Source: JAEXOD01 sp963663265 (GTDB lineage: Bacteria; Bacteroidota; Ignavibacteria; Ignavibacteriales; Melioribacteraceae). From it: 64,000 bases of DNA. The stretch covers positions 496,001 to 560,000 of the forward strand of contig CAXXXM010000002.1 of NCBI GenBank assembly GCA_963663265.2. The letters run 5' to 3'. Both the position numbers and the translations under genes were made by a program. This document shows, piece by piece, positions 36,468 to 45,206 of this stretch (position 1 is its first letter; the number at the start of each line of letters is the position of its first letter). The notes under the pieces were generated by a model. It was not told the DNA's origin and did not search any database. It saw only the letters and a list, made by a program, of their open reading frames with translations.

Positions 36468-37510
36468 GTATATTGAATATCTGTTATTTCTTTTATATAA
36501 GGCTCCCCAATTGCTTCAAACTTCTCAGGGTAAAACACTACCAAGTTCGATCCATTTTTGTTAAGCGAACTTTTATACTCAATACCATCGTAGCCCAGAT
36601 ACTTAACATATTCACACAGGTATTGAGTTGGAATATAATCTAAGTCTTCATCAAACCTTCTTAGAGGTTTTGATAATTCAGCTCTAAGTTTAGTAATAAA
36701 AGGCAGGTGTTGCAAAAAGACACTTAATTCTTGTGCCTCTGCCAGTTGGAAAGGATCAAAGATATCAATTTCATTCAGATTTATAATTTTTAATGATTCT
36801 GAATTTTTAAACTTTAAAATCGTAACGAAATCATATAACAAAGCCCTTACTTCATATAATGTTGTTTCTTCATCCATTGTTAAGTATAAATATGATATTC
36901 CTTTTGGGTTTGCACGCCCTGGGACAGTTTTGTTTTTGGGGGGATTTTTCATCTTATCAATTTTATACCCATTTTCTGGAGAAATTCTACCTCGATAAAA
37001 AATACTATCAATAATAATAGGTTTAACATGCCTTTCAAGTGCATTACTCAAAAGAGCTAAATCGATTGAGTTACTAAGATGAAAGCGATTAGTATATTTA
37101 ATTTCTTCAGAAAAACCATCCCAGATATTTATTAATTGCTCAACGGAATGATCTCCCTTTTGTAAATAATCTAAGCATACGTTACTTTTTAGTAATTTTT
37201 CTATATATTCTCTATCATCATCAAAAATGGCATTAAGCATGTTCCTAACATTTACTGAATCCTCATTGGAGAATATTTTTCCACTAAAATCTTTTATAAT
37301 TTGTATATCAATTTTGTCAAATTCTGTATTTCCATTATCACAAGATATATATGCTTCTAATAAAGCAAGAAATTGATTTTTCAATCCCATTGCCTCTATT
37401 ACTCTAATATTTTGTGCACCACAAAAGTCACAATCAGCAATTTCTTGAGAGTTCTTTTTAATAATCCCCTGTAAGTAATTACTCGTAAAACAATTCTCAC
37501 ATACTTTCAT
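36449..37510 (-). CDS. Zinc-ribbon/HEPN-like N-domain fused to RES domain
   Basis: 353 residues. N-terminal CENC (4-7) and CDFC (27-30) form a zinc ribbon, followed by a helical region to about 160 like the HEPN/RES N-terminal domain. The RES domain covers about 168-330: conserved Arg in FYRGR (173-175), GRANPKGISYLYLTMDEETT (199-217) and YIPTQYLCEYVKYLGYDGI. Stand-alone RES toxins degrade NAD+ and pair with an Xre antitoxin, which is missing here. The gene overlaps the sce7725-like gene by 14 bases and is last of three. Toxic effector is inferred from the family. Confidence 0.82.
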   Translation of the reverse strand: MKVCENCFTSNYLQGIIKKNSQEIADCDFCGAQNIRVIEAMGLKNQFLALLEAYISCDNGNTEFDKIDIQIIKDFSGKIFSNEDSVNVRNMLNAIFDDDREYIEKLLKSNVCLDYLQKGDHSVEQLINIWDGFSEEIKYTNRFHLSNSIDLALLSNALERHVKPIIIDSIFYRGRISPENGYKIDKMKNPPKNKTVPGRANPKGISYLYLTMDEETTLYEVRALLYDFVTILKFKNSESLKIINLNEIDIFDPFQLAEAQELSVFLQHLPFITKLRAELSKPLRRFDEDLDYIPTQYLCEYVKYLGYDGIEYKSSLNKNGSNLVVFYPEKFEAIGEPYIKEITDIQYTYDSVL

Positions 37511-38453
37511 TTTCCAAAACCCTGCCCATAAGTTCTAAATGATTTAAAATTGATAGTTTTTTAATGTAACCTAAACCTGGGAAACGTCCTTTATTGTAAA
37601 GATCTTCGAATTGGCAAAAAGCTTTTGTTTTGGCAATCCCCTTTTGATTACCCCACACAACTAATATTTCGAGTGCTTCAGAAAATTTCCCAGCAGTATT
37701 AGAAGCATCTTCGTTAGTATTTGATACAGAATGGAAAATTCTAATTTGACCATTTTCTTCATAAGTCAAATGAATTACAACAGAATAGGGCAAAAAACCA
37801 CCCTCACTAAAATTATCTCCAACCGTAAGGTAATCAGAAAACCCATCAAAGCCATCACTTTTAAAATATTTATATTCCTCAGAGAAGAATTCATCCGTAC
37901 TTTCAGCATATTCAGAATTCACTTTTCTTCGATTAAACCCATCATTTAAAGTAATTAATCCTTTTTTATATTTTCGATTATATCTTGGGTTTGTTTTTGT
38001 TAAATCAACAATATTATAGACGACGTTTGGATTTATATTAATTTCATTAATAACATTCAAATTATCGCTTAAATAATTATGAATGAGTGTGACTTTAGCT
38101 TTATATGAACTAATCGTTGCCATAAATTTTGGGACATTTTCATAATCATCATCCGAATTAAGCAAATATGCAAATTGGAATTTATCATTAGGAAAATTAT
38201 TTGATGTTACAAAATCCAAAATTTGATCAACTGAATTTTCAACTTTTGCAAAACTACCAACCTTTGGGTTAAGAATAATATTAAAATTTACATTTTTATC
38301 AACAAGTGTATCACAAGCTTTTTTAAGGCTTGCCGTATTATTAGTAACTGGTTCAATTATTGGAGACAAATATTTGATTGAATTATCATCTTCAGCTATT
38401 TCCCTCAAAGCTAATAATTCAAATGTTTTACCCCTCAGATATGGAAAATACAT
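37497..38453 (-). CDS. sce7725 family protein
   Basis: 318 residues. MYFPYLRGKTFELLALREIA and LSPIIEPVTNN, then NFNIILNPKVG are the start signature of the sce7725 family as I recall it; the family has no established function. Alternating beta strands and helices (AYLLNS, VTLIHN, VVYNIVD) suggest a TIM-barrel-like fold. No membrane segment or signal. The ATG shares its A with the stop of the upstream sce7726-like gene (TAATG), so the pair is translationally coupled. Confidence 0.78.
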   Translation of the reverse strand: MYFPYLRGKTFELLALREIAEDDNSIKYLSPIIEPVTNNTASLKKACDTLVDKNVNFNIILNPKVGSFAKVENSVDQILDFVTSNNFPNDKFQFAYLLNSDDDYENVPKFMATISSYKAKVTLIHNYLSDNLNVINEININPNVVYNIVDLTKTNPRYNRKYKKGLITLNDGFNRRKVNSEYAESTDEFFSEEYKYFKSDGFDGFSDYLTVGDNFSEGGFLPYSVVIHLTYEENGQIRIFHSVSNTNEDASNTAGKFSEALEILVVWGNQKGIAKTKAFCQFEDLYNKGRFPGLGYIKKLSILNHLELMGRVLENESM

Positions 38454-39322
38454 TACAATACCTCCTTTAATAAATTGAATAATTTGCCTTCTGTATGCTT
38501 GGTTAATTTTTGGGTGTACACTAATAATTTAATAGACACAGGAAGCGAACTATAAATAGTGTAATCAATTTTATTCCTTTGCTTTAATATATTAAAAACT
38601 TTATTGTGGAATTCATTAATATTTATTTTTTTACAAAGTTCTAAACACTCCCCAAAGAATTTAGTATTAGGAACATCTGGGATAAATCCATAAACTTCAT
38701 AAATAATTTGTGAATATTCACTTTTTCTTAATAATTTAAATAAATACTTGTAATCCCAATTAGAGTTATCAAATGAAGCTTTTTTGTGAGGAATCACGCT
38801 TCCATTGTTTTTAAATTCATATATCCCATAGCATGTAGATTGATATTGATTCATAATTTGAGATATATTTTTTTCTCCAGCAACAATATTAACTTTGCCT
38901 GCTATTTTAGAGTACTCGAATAGCTGTGAATCAAGTCTATTTAAATTATCTAAGTCAGATTTAATTTCGAATACCTTAACTTCTCCATTAACAAACACCA
39001 AATCTGCAATTGACTTCCCGATTCTAAACTCATCAAAAGTTACTGATTCTTCAAATATTTCACGATTTTTTAATAAAGTATTAATTACTGTATTTTTAAT
39101 TATATATTCGTTAGGGTAATTATAAAGCAACTCATTATATACATAAGAAAAGAAATTACTTAAAGATAAATTGTGACCATCCATACCAATCAGATTTCTA
39201 AACTTCTCATGCTTTTTAGTAAAAAAAGAAAAATCATTCGATTCAAGCAAATTACGAAACTTTGCATAGCCAAATACTGCGGACAAGCTACGGTAAGATT
39301 CTATGTTTGCTTTATTATTCAT
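38453..39322 (-). CDS. sce7726 family protein, PD-(D/E)XK nuclease-like
   Basis: 289 residues. The segment around 72-140 has a restriction-like pattern: Glu72 in NEYIIKNTV, Asp107 in SIADLVFVNG, then Glu119-Ile-Lys121 in VKVFEIKSDLDNLNRLDSQL. This matches PD-(D/E)XK nucleases and the sce7726 family, which regularly neighbours sce7725. It is the first gene of the three-gene cassette. Nuclease activity is inferred; the remaining helical C-terminal half is unassigned. Confidence 0.78.
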   Translation of the reverse strand: MNNKANIESYRSLSAVFGYAKFRNLLESNDFSFFTKKHEKFRNLIGMDGHNLSLSNFFSYVYNELLYNYPNEYIIKNTVINTLLKNREIFEESVTFDEFRIGKSIADLVFVNGEVKVFEIKSDLDNLNRLDSQLFEYSKIAGKVNIVAGEKNISQIMNQYQSTCYGIYEFKNNGSVIPHKKASFDNSNWDYKYLFKLLRKSEYSQIIYEVYGFIPDVPNTKFFGECLELCKKININEFHNKVFNILKQRNKIDYTIYSSLPVSIKLLVYTQKLTKHTEGKLFNLLKEVL

Positions 39323-39377
39323 TGTTAACCTAATAATTACAAATTAATCTTATAATATAATAAGAAATATCTTTAAA

Positions 39378-39404
39378 ATAAAAAAGGGTAACCAAAGTTA
39401 CCCT
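39378..39404 (-). terminator. Terminator after the FKBP gene
   Basis: On the minus strand AGGGTAAC / GTTACCCT with a 4-base loop, then TTTTTTATTTT. It lies between the FKBP stop and the start of the three-gene cassette and isolates that cassette from FKBP transcription. Confidence 0.9.
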
Positions 39405-39427
39405 ATAAAAGATTTATTCAGAAAATT

Positions 39428-40150
39428 TTATTTCTTTTCTTCTGGTCCACCAATACCAAGTAATTCAACTTCAAAAATTAAAGTTGCACCCGGTTCAATC
39501 ATTTGACCAGCACCACGATTTCCATAACCTAAAGCAGAAGGAATATATACTTCCCATTTATCACCAACTTTCATAAGTTGTAAAGCTTCTGTCCAACCAG
39601 GGATTACACCGTTTAATGGGAAAGTAACAGGTTCGCCATTTTTATATGAGCTATCAAATTCTTGACCATTAATTAAAGTACCTCTGTAATGAACTGTAAC
39701 TTTATCAGTAGCTTTTGGTGAAGGACCTGTACCTGCTTTAACAACTTTATATTGTAATCCGCTTGGTAATGTAACTACACCAGTTTTTTTTGAGTTTTCT
39801 GCTAAAAATTTATCTTCAATTTCTTTGTTTTTCTTTGCAGAATTTTCAGCTTTTGCTTGTTGTTTTTCCATCATTTGTTGTTGAAGATTTGTGAAGATTT
39901 GTTTTAATTCGTCTTGTGTAAAAATTCCACCTGTACCGGCTGAATCTAATAAACCATCACTAATTCCTTTTGACAATTTTTCAACATCGATTTCGATACC
40001 TTGTTTATTAAAATTTGACCCGATATCATATCCAATTGCATAGCTAACAGAATCTTTAGATGTTTTCAAGTCTTTTTTTTCTATTTTGCTTTGGCATGCA
40101 ACTGTACTAATTAAAAATACAGCTAAAATTACTGAAAATAGGTATTTCAT
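39428..40150 (-). CDS. FKBP-type peptidyl-prolyl isomerase lipoprotein
   Basis: 240 residues, Mip/FkpA type. Lipoprotein signal with Cys in ISTVACQSK, FKBP N-terminal dimerisation region (about 30-105, VSYAIGYDIGSNF), a linker helix rich in Gln/Lys, and the FKBP C-domain (about 135-235: VTVHYRGTLINGQEFDSS, VIPGWTEALQLM, SALGYGNRGAG, LIFEVELLGI). Likely a periplasmic folding helper anchored in a membrane. A strong GGAG ribosome site precedes the ATG. Confidence 0.94.
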   Translation of the reverse strand: MKYLFSVILAVFLISTVACQSKIEKKDLKTSKDSVSYAIGYDIGSNFNKQGIEIDVEKLSKGISDGLLDSAGTGGIFTQDELKQIFTNLQQQMMEKQQAKAENSAKKNKEIEDKFLAENSKKTGVVTLPSGLQYKVVKAGTGPSPKATDKVTVHYRGTLINGQEFDSSYKNGEPVTFPLNGVIPGWTEALQLMKVGDKWEVYIPSALGYGNRGAGQMIEPGATLIFEVELLGIGGPEEKK

Positions 40151-40305
40151 TTTTTCTCCAATAGATAATAATTATTTTTTTATAACTTTTAAACTTAACA
40201 TAACATTTTTTGATTTGCAATTAAATTATAACGCAATTTACTTTATAAACTGGTAACTTAATAATGTTTCACTAAATTTAAAATTTCGAGTTTTTGCCAC
40301 AATTT

Positions 40306-40332
40306 GGTTGTCATTAACACATAATGACAACC
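40306..40332 (-). terminator. Hairpin after the TonB/DUF4249 operon, possible terminator
   Basis: Perfect 11-bp inverted repeat GGTTGTCATTA / TAATGACAACC with a 5-base loop, 20 bases after the last gene of the operon. No T run follows on the minus strand, so it may be an mRNA-stabilising or factor-assisted end. Confidence 0.45.
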
Positions 40333-40351
40333 ATAATCAGATTTTATTTTA

Positions 40352-41770
40352 TCAAGGAATGAATCTACACAAGCCCCCGCCTTCGGTAGCAATCCAAAGA
40401 ACATTGTTTGCATCAACTTGTACCCCTTTAATAAGACTTGAAGTCAACTTATATGTTGCAGCCTTATATATTGTTGAAACGAATTGAGCATCAACTTGCA
40501 CAAGCCCATCATCGGTTCCTAACCAAACAAATTGCTCCAAATTACCGCAAATTGAGCGTACTGCTCTGCTGCTCAATTTACCAGAATAATTATTTAATGT
40601 ATTATTTTGATAATACGCTAATCCGCCTGAAGCCGTAAGAGTAGGAAGATAACCAACCCAAGCAATATTATTTTTATCAACCTTTATAGTTGTAACATAA
40701 ATTCCCAAAGGACTATCTATTTTCATAAAATAATCCCCGCTTTTAAGGATTAGACCTTCCTGCACTGTACCTACATAAACTATTCCATTTGACGAAACAC
40801 CAACTGCTGAAATAGAATTTGAAGTTATGTCGCTATTTGAAGTGTTGTATGTTGTGAATTTTTCATTTGAAAATTTCACCAACCCGCTATAGGTTGCTAT
40901 CCAAACTTCATTATTTCCAACTGCTATATCTCTAATTGTATTATTTGGCAAATCCGAATTTTCTCTTGTATATAATTTCAATCCGGATGAATTATATCTG
41001 AGTAACCCTTGCTCTGTTCCAATCCATACATTTCCCGCATCATCAGAATCAAGACAAATAATATTATCAGATGGCAAAATTGAATTACTTGTAGTTAAAT
41101 ACGACCATTCAACTCTATTAAAAATTCCTATACCTGCATTTCCTGTACCAACAAAAATTCTTTGATTTTTATCTATTGCAATACAAGATAGATTATTAGA
41201 AGGAATCTCTGAATTTGTTATTTTATAATCTAACCAAACAGTAGTATCTTGTAATGAATATGTAATGTTTGTTTTTTTGTTGCTATATACCGAAGCAGAA
41301 ATTTCACAATCTCTGTATCCCGGCGTTGAGTATCTTATATTATACTTACCGGCTAATATGCGAGAAATTTCGGCTGGAGTAGTTAATGTAGTTAGCGAAT
41401 CATCGATATAAATGTTACAACCAACCGGAACTGATGCCAATGATAAACTTCCATACATTGTTGACATAGCAGAATAATCAACATAAAGGTTTTTTCTTTC
41501 CCCTTCAACAAGCTCAAAGTTAAATGTATAATCATTAAAATAATCTCGTTTAAGAATTACCTCAGTAGCTCCATATTCAACATATGTTAAGCTATCGGGA
41601 GTAACTTTGCCCGTATTTTTGCCATTCAAATAAATTTTTGCACCTGTAGGATAGGATGAGACATAAACATATCCTTTTTGTGGCTCTTCCATTGGTGGAG
41701 TTATTGATACATCTTTATCACAACCAAAAACAATAACTACTAACAATAAAAAAATGTAAGTCTTTTTCAT
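40352..41770 (-). CDS. PEGA-domain lipoprotein with beta-propeller, copy 2
   Basis: 472 residues from ATG 41770 (the frame is open back to TTG 41779, but GAG before 41770 fits better). Lipobox VIVFGCDKD, two PEGA-like domains (YVSSYPTGAKIYLNGKNTGK near 38-58; ASVPVGCNIYIDDSLT near 112-128), then Reg_prop-type blades (NVWIGTEQGLLRY, EVWIATYSGLVKF, FVWLGTDDGLVQV, VLWIATEGGGLCRF). A surface or periplasmic binding scaffold is likely. Clear paralogue of the gene at 42760-44247 and last gene of the operon. Confidence 0.82.
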   Translation of the reverse strand: MKKTYIFLLLVVIVFGCDKDVSITPPMEEPQKGYVYVSSYPTGAKIYLNGKNTGKVTPDSLTYVEYGATEVILKRDYFNDYTFNFELVEGERKNLYVDYSAMSTMYGSLSLASVPVGCNIYIDDSLTTLTTPAEISRILAGKYNIRYSTPGYRDCEISASVYSNKKTNITYSLQDTTVWLDYKITNSEIPSNNLSCIAIDKNQRIFVGTGNAGIGIFNRVEWSYLTTSNSILPSDNIICLDSDDAGNVWIGTEQGLLRYNSSGLKLYTRENSDLPNNTIRDIAVGNNEVWIATYSGLVKFSNEKFTTYNTSNSDITSNSISAVGVSSNGIVYVGTVQEGLILKSGDYFMKIDSPLGIYVTTIKVDKNNIAWVGYLPTLTASGGLAYYQNNTLNNYSGKLSSRAVRSICGNLEQFVWLGTDDGLVQVDAQFVSTIYKAATYKLTSSLIKGVQVDANNVLWIATEGGGLCRFIP

Positions 41771-41779
41771 AATTCTCAA

Positions 41780-42763
41780 CTAATAATAAACAATTGTATA
41801 ACCAAAAGTATTTATAAATTCTTCTGTTAAAGAAATATTAATTCCTTGCTCTAAATATGATCCAAAAATACCATAACCATTTGTAATGTTTGAATAATCA
41901 GATTCATCCAGTTTTACAGAAAACTCTCCATAATTTGAAGTAGCTGTAGAATAATAGGCTGATAAATTCATATCCAGAACGAGCAAATCAAATCTGGCTA
42001 ATGCTGCTATTGAATAATTCCACTTTTCAGTATCACCTGCAGATATATCTTCAAATGCTTTTCTGAAAGCATCTCCTTTATAATGGACATAAGGATTTTT
42101 ACTTGCAGGAGGATAGATTGGCGTAGACACTCCATTTCTTGTTTCGTATTCAACCGGAATTGTAATTATACCTTGCGACTTAACTCCATTTACTGTTTTG
42201 TAATATGTAAAAGTTAATCTTGGTATGTATACTGTATTATTATTATTGGTTTTCCAATAATAACTATATGATGCCAACTTATTTTCTTCAATTAATAAAC
42301 TGCAGGAAAGTTTTTCTAACTCAACTGTTTTAGGTGACGTGGTTACACCTGTTAACTTTCTACCATTCGGCAGTTGAATATAAATCTCATAATCAGTATT
42401 GTTATCAGGCTGAAAGTTTGGGGCGTAATATACTGATTTTTTTGCATTGTACCTTACTGAATCAAAATACTCTAAAGTAGTATCTCTAAATTGAATAAAC
42501 TCAGACCCATAATAGACTTTCACATCTGCTCCATGCACAAAAGGATCCGTTGTATATGAATAAGGATTACTTTCATCAGGAAGATAACTTTTAGTTAACG
42601 TAACAAATTGAGTCGTTGAATCACATCTTAATAAACAATTAACCGCATACGACTCTCTGTATTCACCATTAGGATTAAGTTCATTTTCACACGAGCTAAC
42701 AATTACCGCAGAAGAACCAATCAAAAGACCAAATAATATTTTTTTTAATTTTCCAATATTCAT
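41780..42763 (-). CDS. DUF4249 lipoprotein, copy 2
   Basis: 327 residues, lipobox VSSCENELNPNGEYRESYAV. The YAVNCLLRCDSTTQFVTLTK opening and GADVKVYYGSEFIQFRD are typical of DUF4249, a Bacteroidota family usually found next to TonB-dependent receptors and perhaps acting as their surface partner. It ends KYGIFGSYLEQGINIS-like, as the first copy does (GLFGSYYVQEKDI). Overlaps the upstream PEGA gene by 4 bases. Confidence 0.82.
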   Translation of the reverse strand: MNIGKLKKILFGLLIGSSAVIVSSCENELNPNGEYRESYAVNCLLRCDSTTQFVTLTKSYLPDESNPYSYTTDPFVHGADVKVYYGSEFIQFRDTTLEYFDSVRYNAKKSVYYAPNFQPDNNTDYEIYIQLPNGRKLTGVTTSPKTVELEKLSCSLLIEENKLASYSYYWKTNNNNTVYIPRLTFTYYKTVNGVKSQGIITIPVEYETRNGVSTPIYPPASKNPYVHYKGDAFRKAFEDISAGDTEKWNYSIAALARFDLLVLDMNLSAYYSTATSNYGEFSVKLDESDYSNITNGYGIFGSYLEQGINISLTEEFINTFGYTIVYY

Positions 42764-44247
42764 TTCTTTACCATTTCACCTTTATACTTAATTAAGCCAC
42801 CCCCACCTGTTGCTATCCAAATAACTCCCCTACTATCACGTACAATATCTTTTACAGTATTATTCATTATACCTGAATTAGATTTGTTAAATACTGTAAA
42901 ATTAGAGCCATCTTTTCTATATAGTCCACTATCTGTACAAATCCAAACAATACCCTTTTGATCTACATATATTTGATACATAATATTATAGCTAAACGGG
43001 TTTGGATATAATGTCCAAAAATTACTATCAAAGCTGCTTAAACCTTTGGGTAATGTAAGTTCATCGCTTAACTTCATCGAAGCATGGGCTAACCATAAAT
43101 CACCATTAGGAGCAAGAGCTGAATACAATACTCTATCTGATAAAAAATTATTACCAGGGACATCGTCATATGACATATGATGAAATACAGTATCCTTTAA
43201 ATAATATACCCCATAATAATTTGTTCCAATCCATTTATTATTATCAGCATCAATTTCAAGAGTTGAAATGCCACTCCATGGGTAAGAAATATTTACAGAA
43301 TCATACGCATAAATTCTCCAGTCGTCATTTTTATCAAAACGCACTAATCCACCACCTGTTGCAATCCATACATAATTTGAGTTTTTTTCGCATTTAACAT
43401 CGTTTATGTAATCAGTTGGAATAGGAGAATTCCATTTTCTATAAGCATTCCAATTAAACCCATCAAAGCGAGCTAATCCACCGGCAGTAGCCATCCACAA
43501 GTTATTTTCTGTATCTGTATCCATTGAAAACACAACACCGCTCGGAATTGGAAATATTGGAGGAGCATAAGTTGTTACTGATTTTTCATCAAATTTAACT
43601 AACCCCATTCCATCCATTCCTAACCATTTTACATTGTATTTATCAATTTTAATACAATTGATATAGTCTTGTGGTAAACCCATATTACTAACGTTGTAGT
43701 CAACCCAAATGGAAGTATCTTGTAAAGCCTTATTTGCTCTAACTGCAACATTACTTCTTACAATTACTTCAACTTCAGCATCTCTATGTTCAGCATACGA
43801 ATATCTAACTTTATGAACACCCGGTAAGAGTTTATTAGTATAAGCAGGTGTTACAATACTTGTTAAAGAGTCATCAATATAAACTTTTGCATTTGCTGGA
43901 ACGGAAGTACAATAAATAGTCCCTAACATTGATTGATTTTTTGAATAATCTATATAAGTTTGTTCAACTTTTTCTTCAAATATATTTGCTGTAAAATTTG
44001 TATCCTTAAAATATTCCATTCGTAATTTTATTTGGTACTCACCAAAATCTAAAAACTTAAGTGTATCAGGTGTTCTTTTACCTGTATATTTTCCATTCTT
44101 AAAAATCATGGCTCCTTGTGGATAAGAGTTTACATACAAAAATGCTTTTGCTGGTTCTTCTTCTTCAGGCGATACACTAATATCTTGTTCACAACTAATA
44201 ACAAATAACGCAAATAATAGTATAAAATAATAATAAGTTTTTTTCAT
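42760..44247 (-). CDS. PEGA-domain lipoprotein with beta-propeller, copy 1
   Basis: 495 residues. Lipobox ALFVISCEQDISVSPEEEEP, PEGA repeats (YVNSYPQGAMIFKNGKYTGK; TSVPANAKVYIDDSLTSI) and Reg_prop blades (LWMATAGGLARFDGFNW, YVWIATGGGLVRFD, VWIATGGGGLIKYKGE). Same plan and recognisably similar sequence to the gene at 40352-41770, so the DUF4249 plus PEGA pair has been duplicated in tandem. ATGA overlap with the next gene. Confidence 0.82.
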   Translation of the reverse strand: MKKTYYYFILLFALFVISCEQDISVSPEEEEPAKAFLYVNSYPQGAMIFKNGKYTGKRTPDTLKFLDFGEYQIKLRMEYFKDTNFTANIFEEKVEQTYIDYSKNQSMLGTIYCTSVPANAKVYIDDSLTSIVTPAYTNKLLPGVHKVRYSYAEHRDAEVEVIVRSNVAVRANKALQDTSIWVDYNVSNMGLPQDYINCIKIDKYNVKWLGMDGMGLVKFDEKSVTTYAPPIFPIPSGVVFSMDTDTENNLWMATAGGLARFDGFNWNAYRKWNSPIPTDYINDVKCEKNSNYVWIATGGGLVRFDKNDDWRIYAYDSVNISYPWSGISTLEIDADNNKWIGTNYYGVYYLKDTVFHHMSYDDVPGNNFLSDRVLYSALAPNGDLWLAHASMKLSDELTLPKGLSSFDSNFWTLYPNPFSYNIMYQIYVDQKGIVWICTDSGLYRKDGSNFTVFNKSNSGIMNNTVKDIVRDSRGVIWIATGGGGLIKYKGEMVKK

Positions 44248-44249
44248 AA

Positions 44250-45206
44250 TTAATTGCCCTCATTATACATTACACTATAACCAAATTGTTCAATATATTC
44301 ATCATTAAAGTATATATCTTTTTCTTGGACATAATACGAGCCAAACAATCCAAAACCTCCATCAATATTAGAAAAATCAGATTGTTCTAAACTTACGCTG
44401 TACTCTCCTGCTTGCTGGTTTGTTGAACTATAATAAAATGTTAAGTTTTTATCATAAATCTTCAATTTAAACTTTGCAAACTTTCCTATTGCATAATCGT
44501 TTGAATTTGCAGCTCCTTTTGCCAAATTCATAATTGCACGCGATAGAGCTGCTTTTTCATAACTAATAGAGTTTTGTTTTTGATGAATCGGATAAATTGG
44601 AGTATAAACCGTATTTTTTTCATAATACGAAATTGGGACTTCAACTTCTCCTTCAGCTTTAAAAACCCCATCATATTTTTTATAATAGATAAATACTAAT
44701 TTGGGGACTACAAAACAAGTTGCATCTGACGGTTCCCAATCATAACTAATTAAATCACTTTCCCCCTGGGGCAAAAAAGGGTTATAATTTCTATTAAAGG
44801 CAACAGTATCAGGAGTAGTTGTTGAACTAAAAAGTCTTTTCCCATTTGGCAATAAAATCTCTATATCAATTTTTTTATTTAACGGGAAATTAAAATTCTT
44901 CAAATAATAACACTCTTTTGGAGAAGAAAAAGTAACATTATTATATTCGGTAAAAACCGAATCTCTAAAAAATCCATAGTTATTATCCCAATACATTGAT
45001 ATTTCAGCTCCTTTAAGGAACTCAGAGCCGGCTGATATTGTGCTTGTACTTTTTCCAATAGTTGCAAACTGTTTTAAGTCATCGTTACATAAAACGCTAT
45101 AAAACACATAACGAGCTTTAAACTCTTCGTTTGGAGAAACATTATCTTCACACGAAGAAAAAATAAATGAAATAAATACAAGTATTAACAATCTCAAATT
45201 TTTCAT
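44250..45206 (-). CDS. DUF4249 lipoprotein, copy 1
   Basis: 318 residues, lipobox FIFSSCEDNVSPNEEF. DUF4249 features: YVFYSVLCNDDLKQFATIGK, GAEISMYWDNNYGFFRDS, LLPNGKRLFSSTTTPDTVAF. Its start overlaps the end of the TonB receptor by 4 bases, a strong hint that it is that receptor's lipoprotein partner (the role SusD plays beside SusC). Function is inferred from position. Confidence 0.82.
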   Translation of the reverse strand: MKNLRLLILVFISFIFSSCEDNVSPNEEFKARYVFYSVLCNDDLKQFATIGKSTSTISAGSEFLKGAEISMYWDNNYGFFRDSVFTEYNNVTFSSPKECYYLKNFNFPLNKKIDIEILLPNGKRLFSSTTTPDTVAFNRNYNPFLPQGESDLISYDWEPSDATCFVVPKLVFIYYKKYDGVFKAEGEVEVPISYYEKNTVYTPIYPIHQKQNSISYEKAALSRAIMNLAKGAANSNDYAIGKFAKFKLKIYDKNLTFYYSSTNQQAGEYSVSLEQSDFSNIDGGFGLFGSYYVQEKDIYFNDEYIEQFGYSVMYNEGN

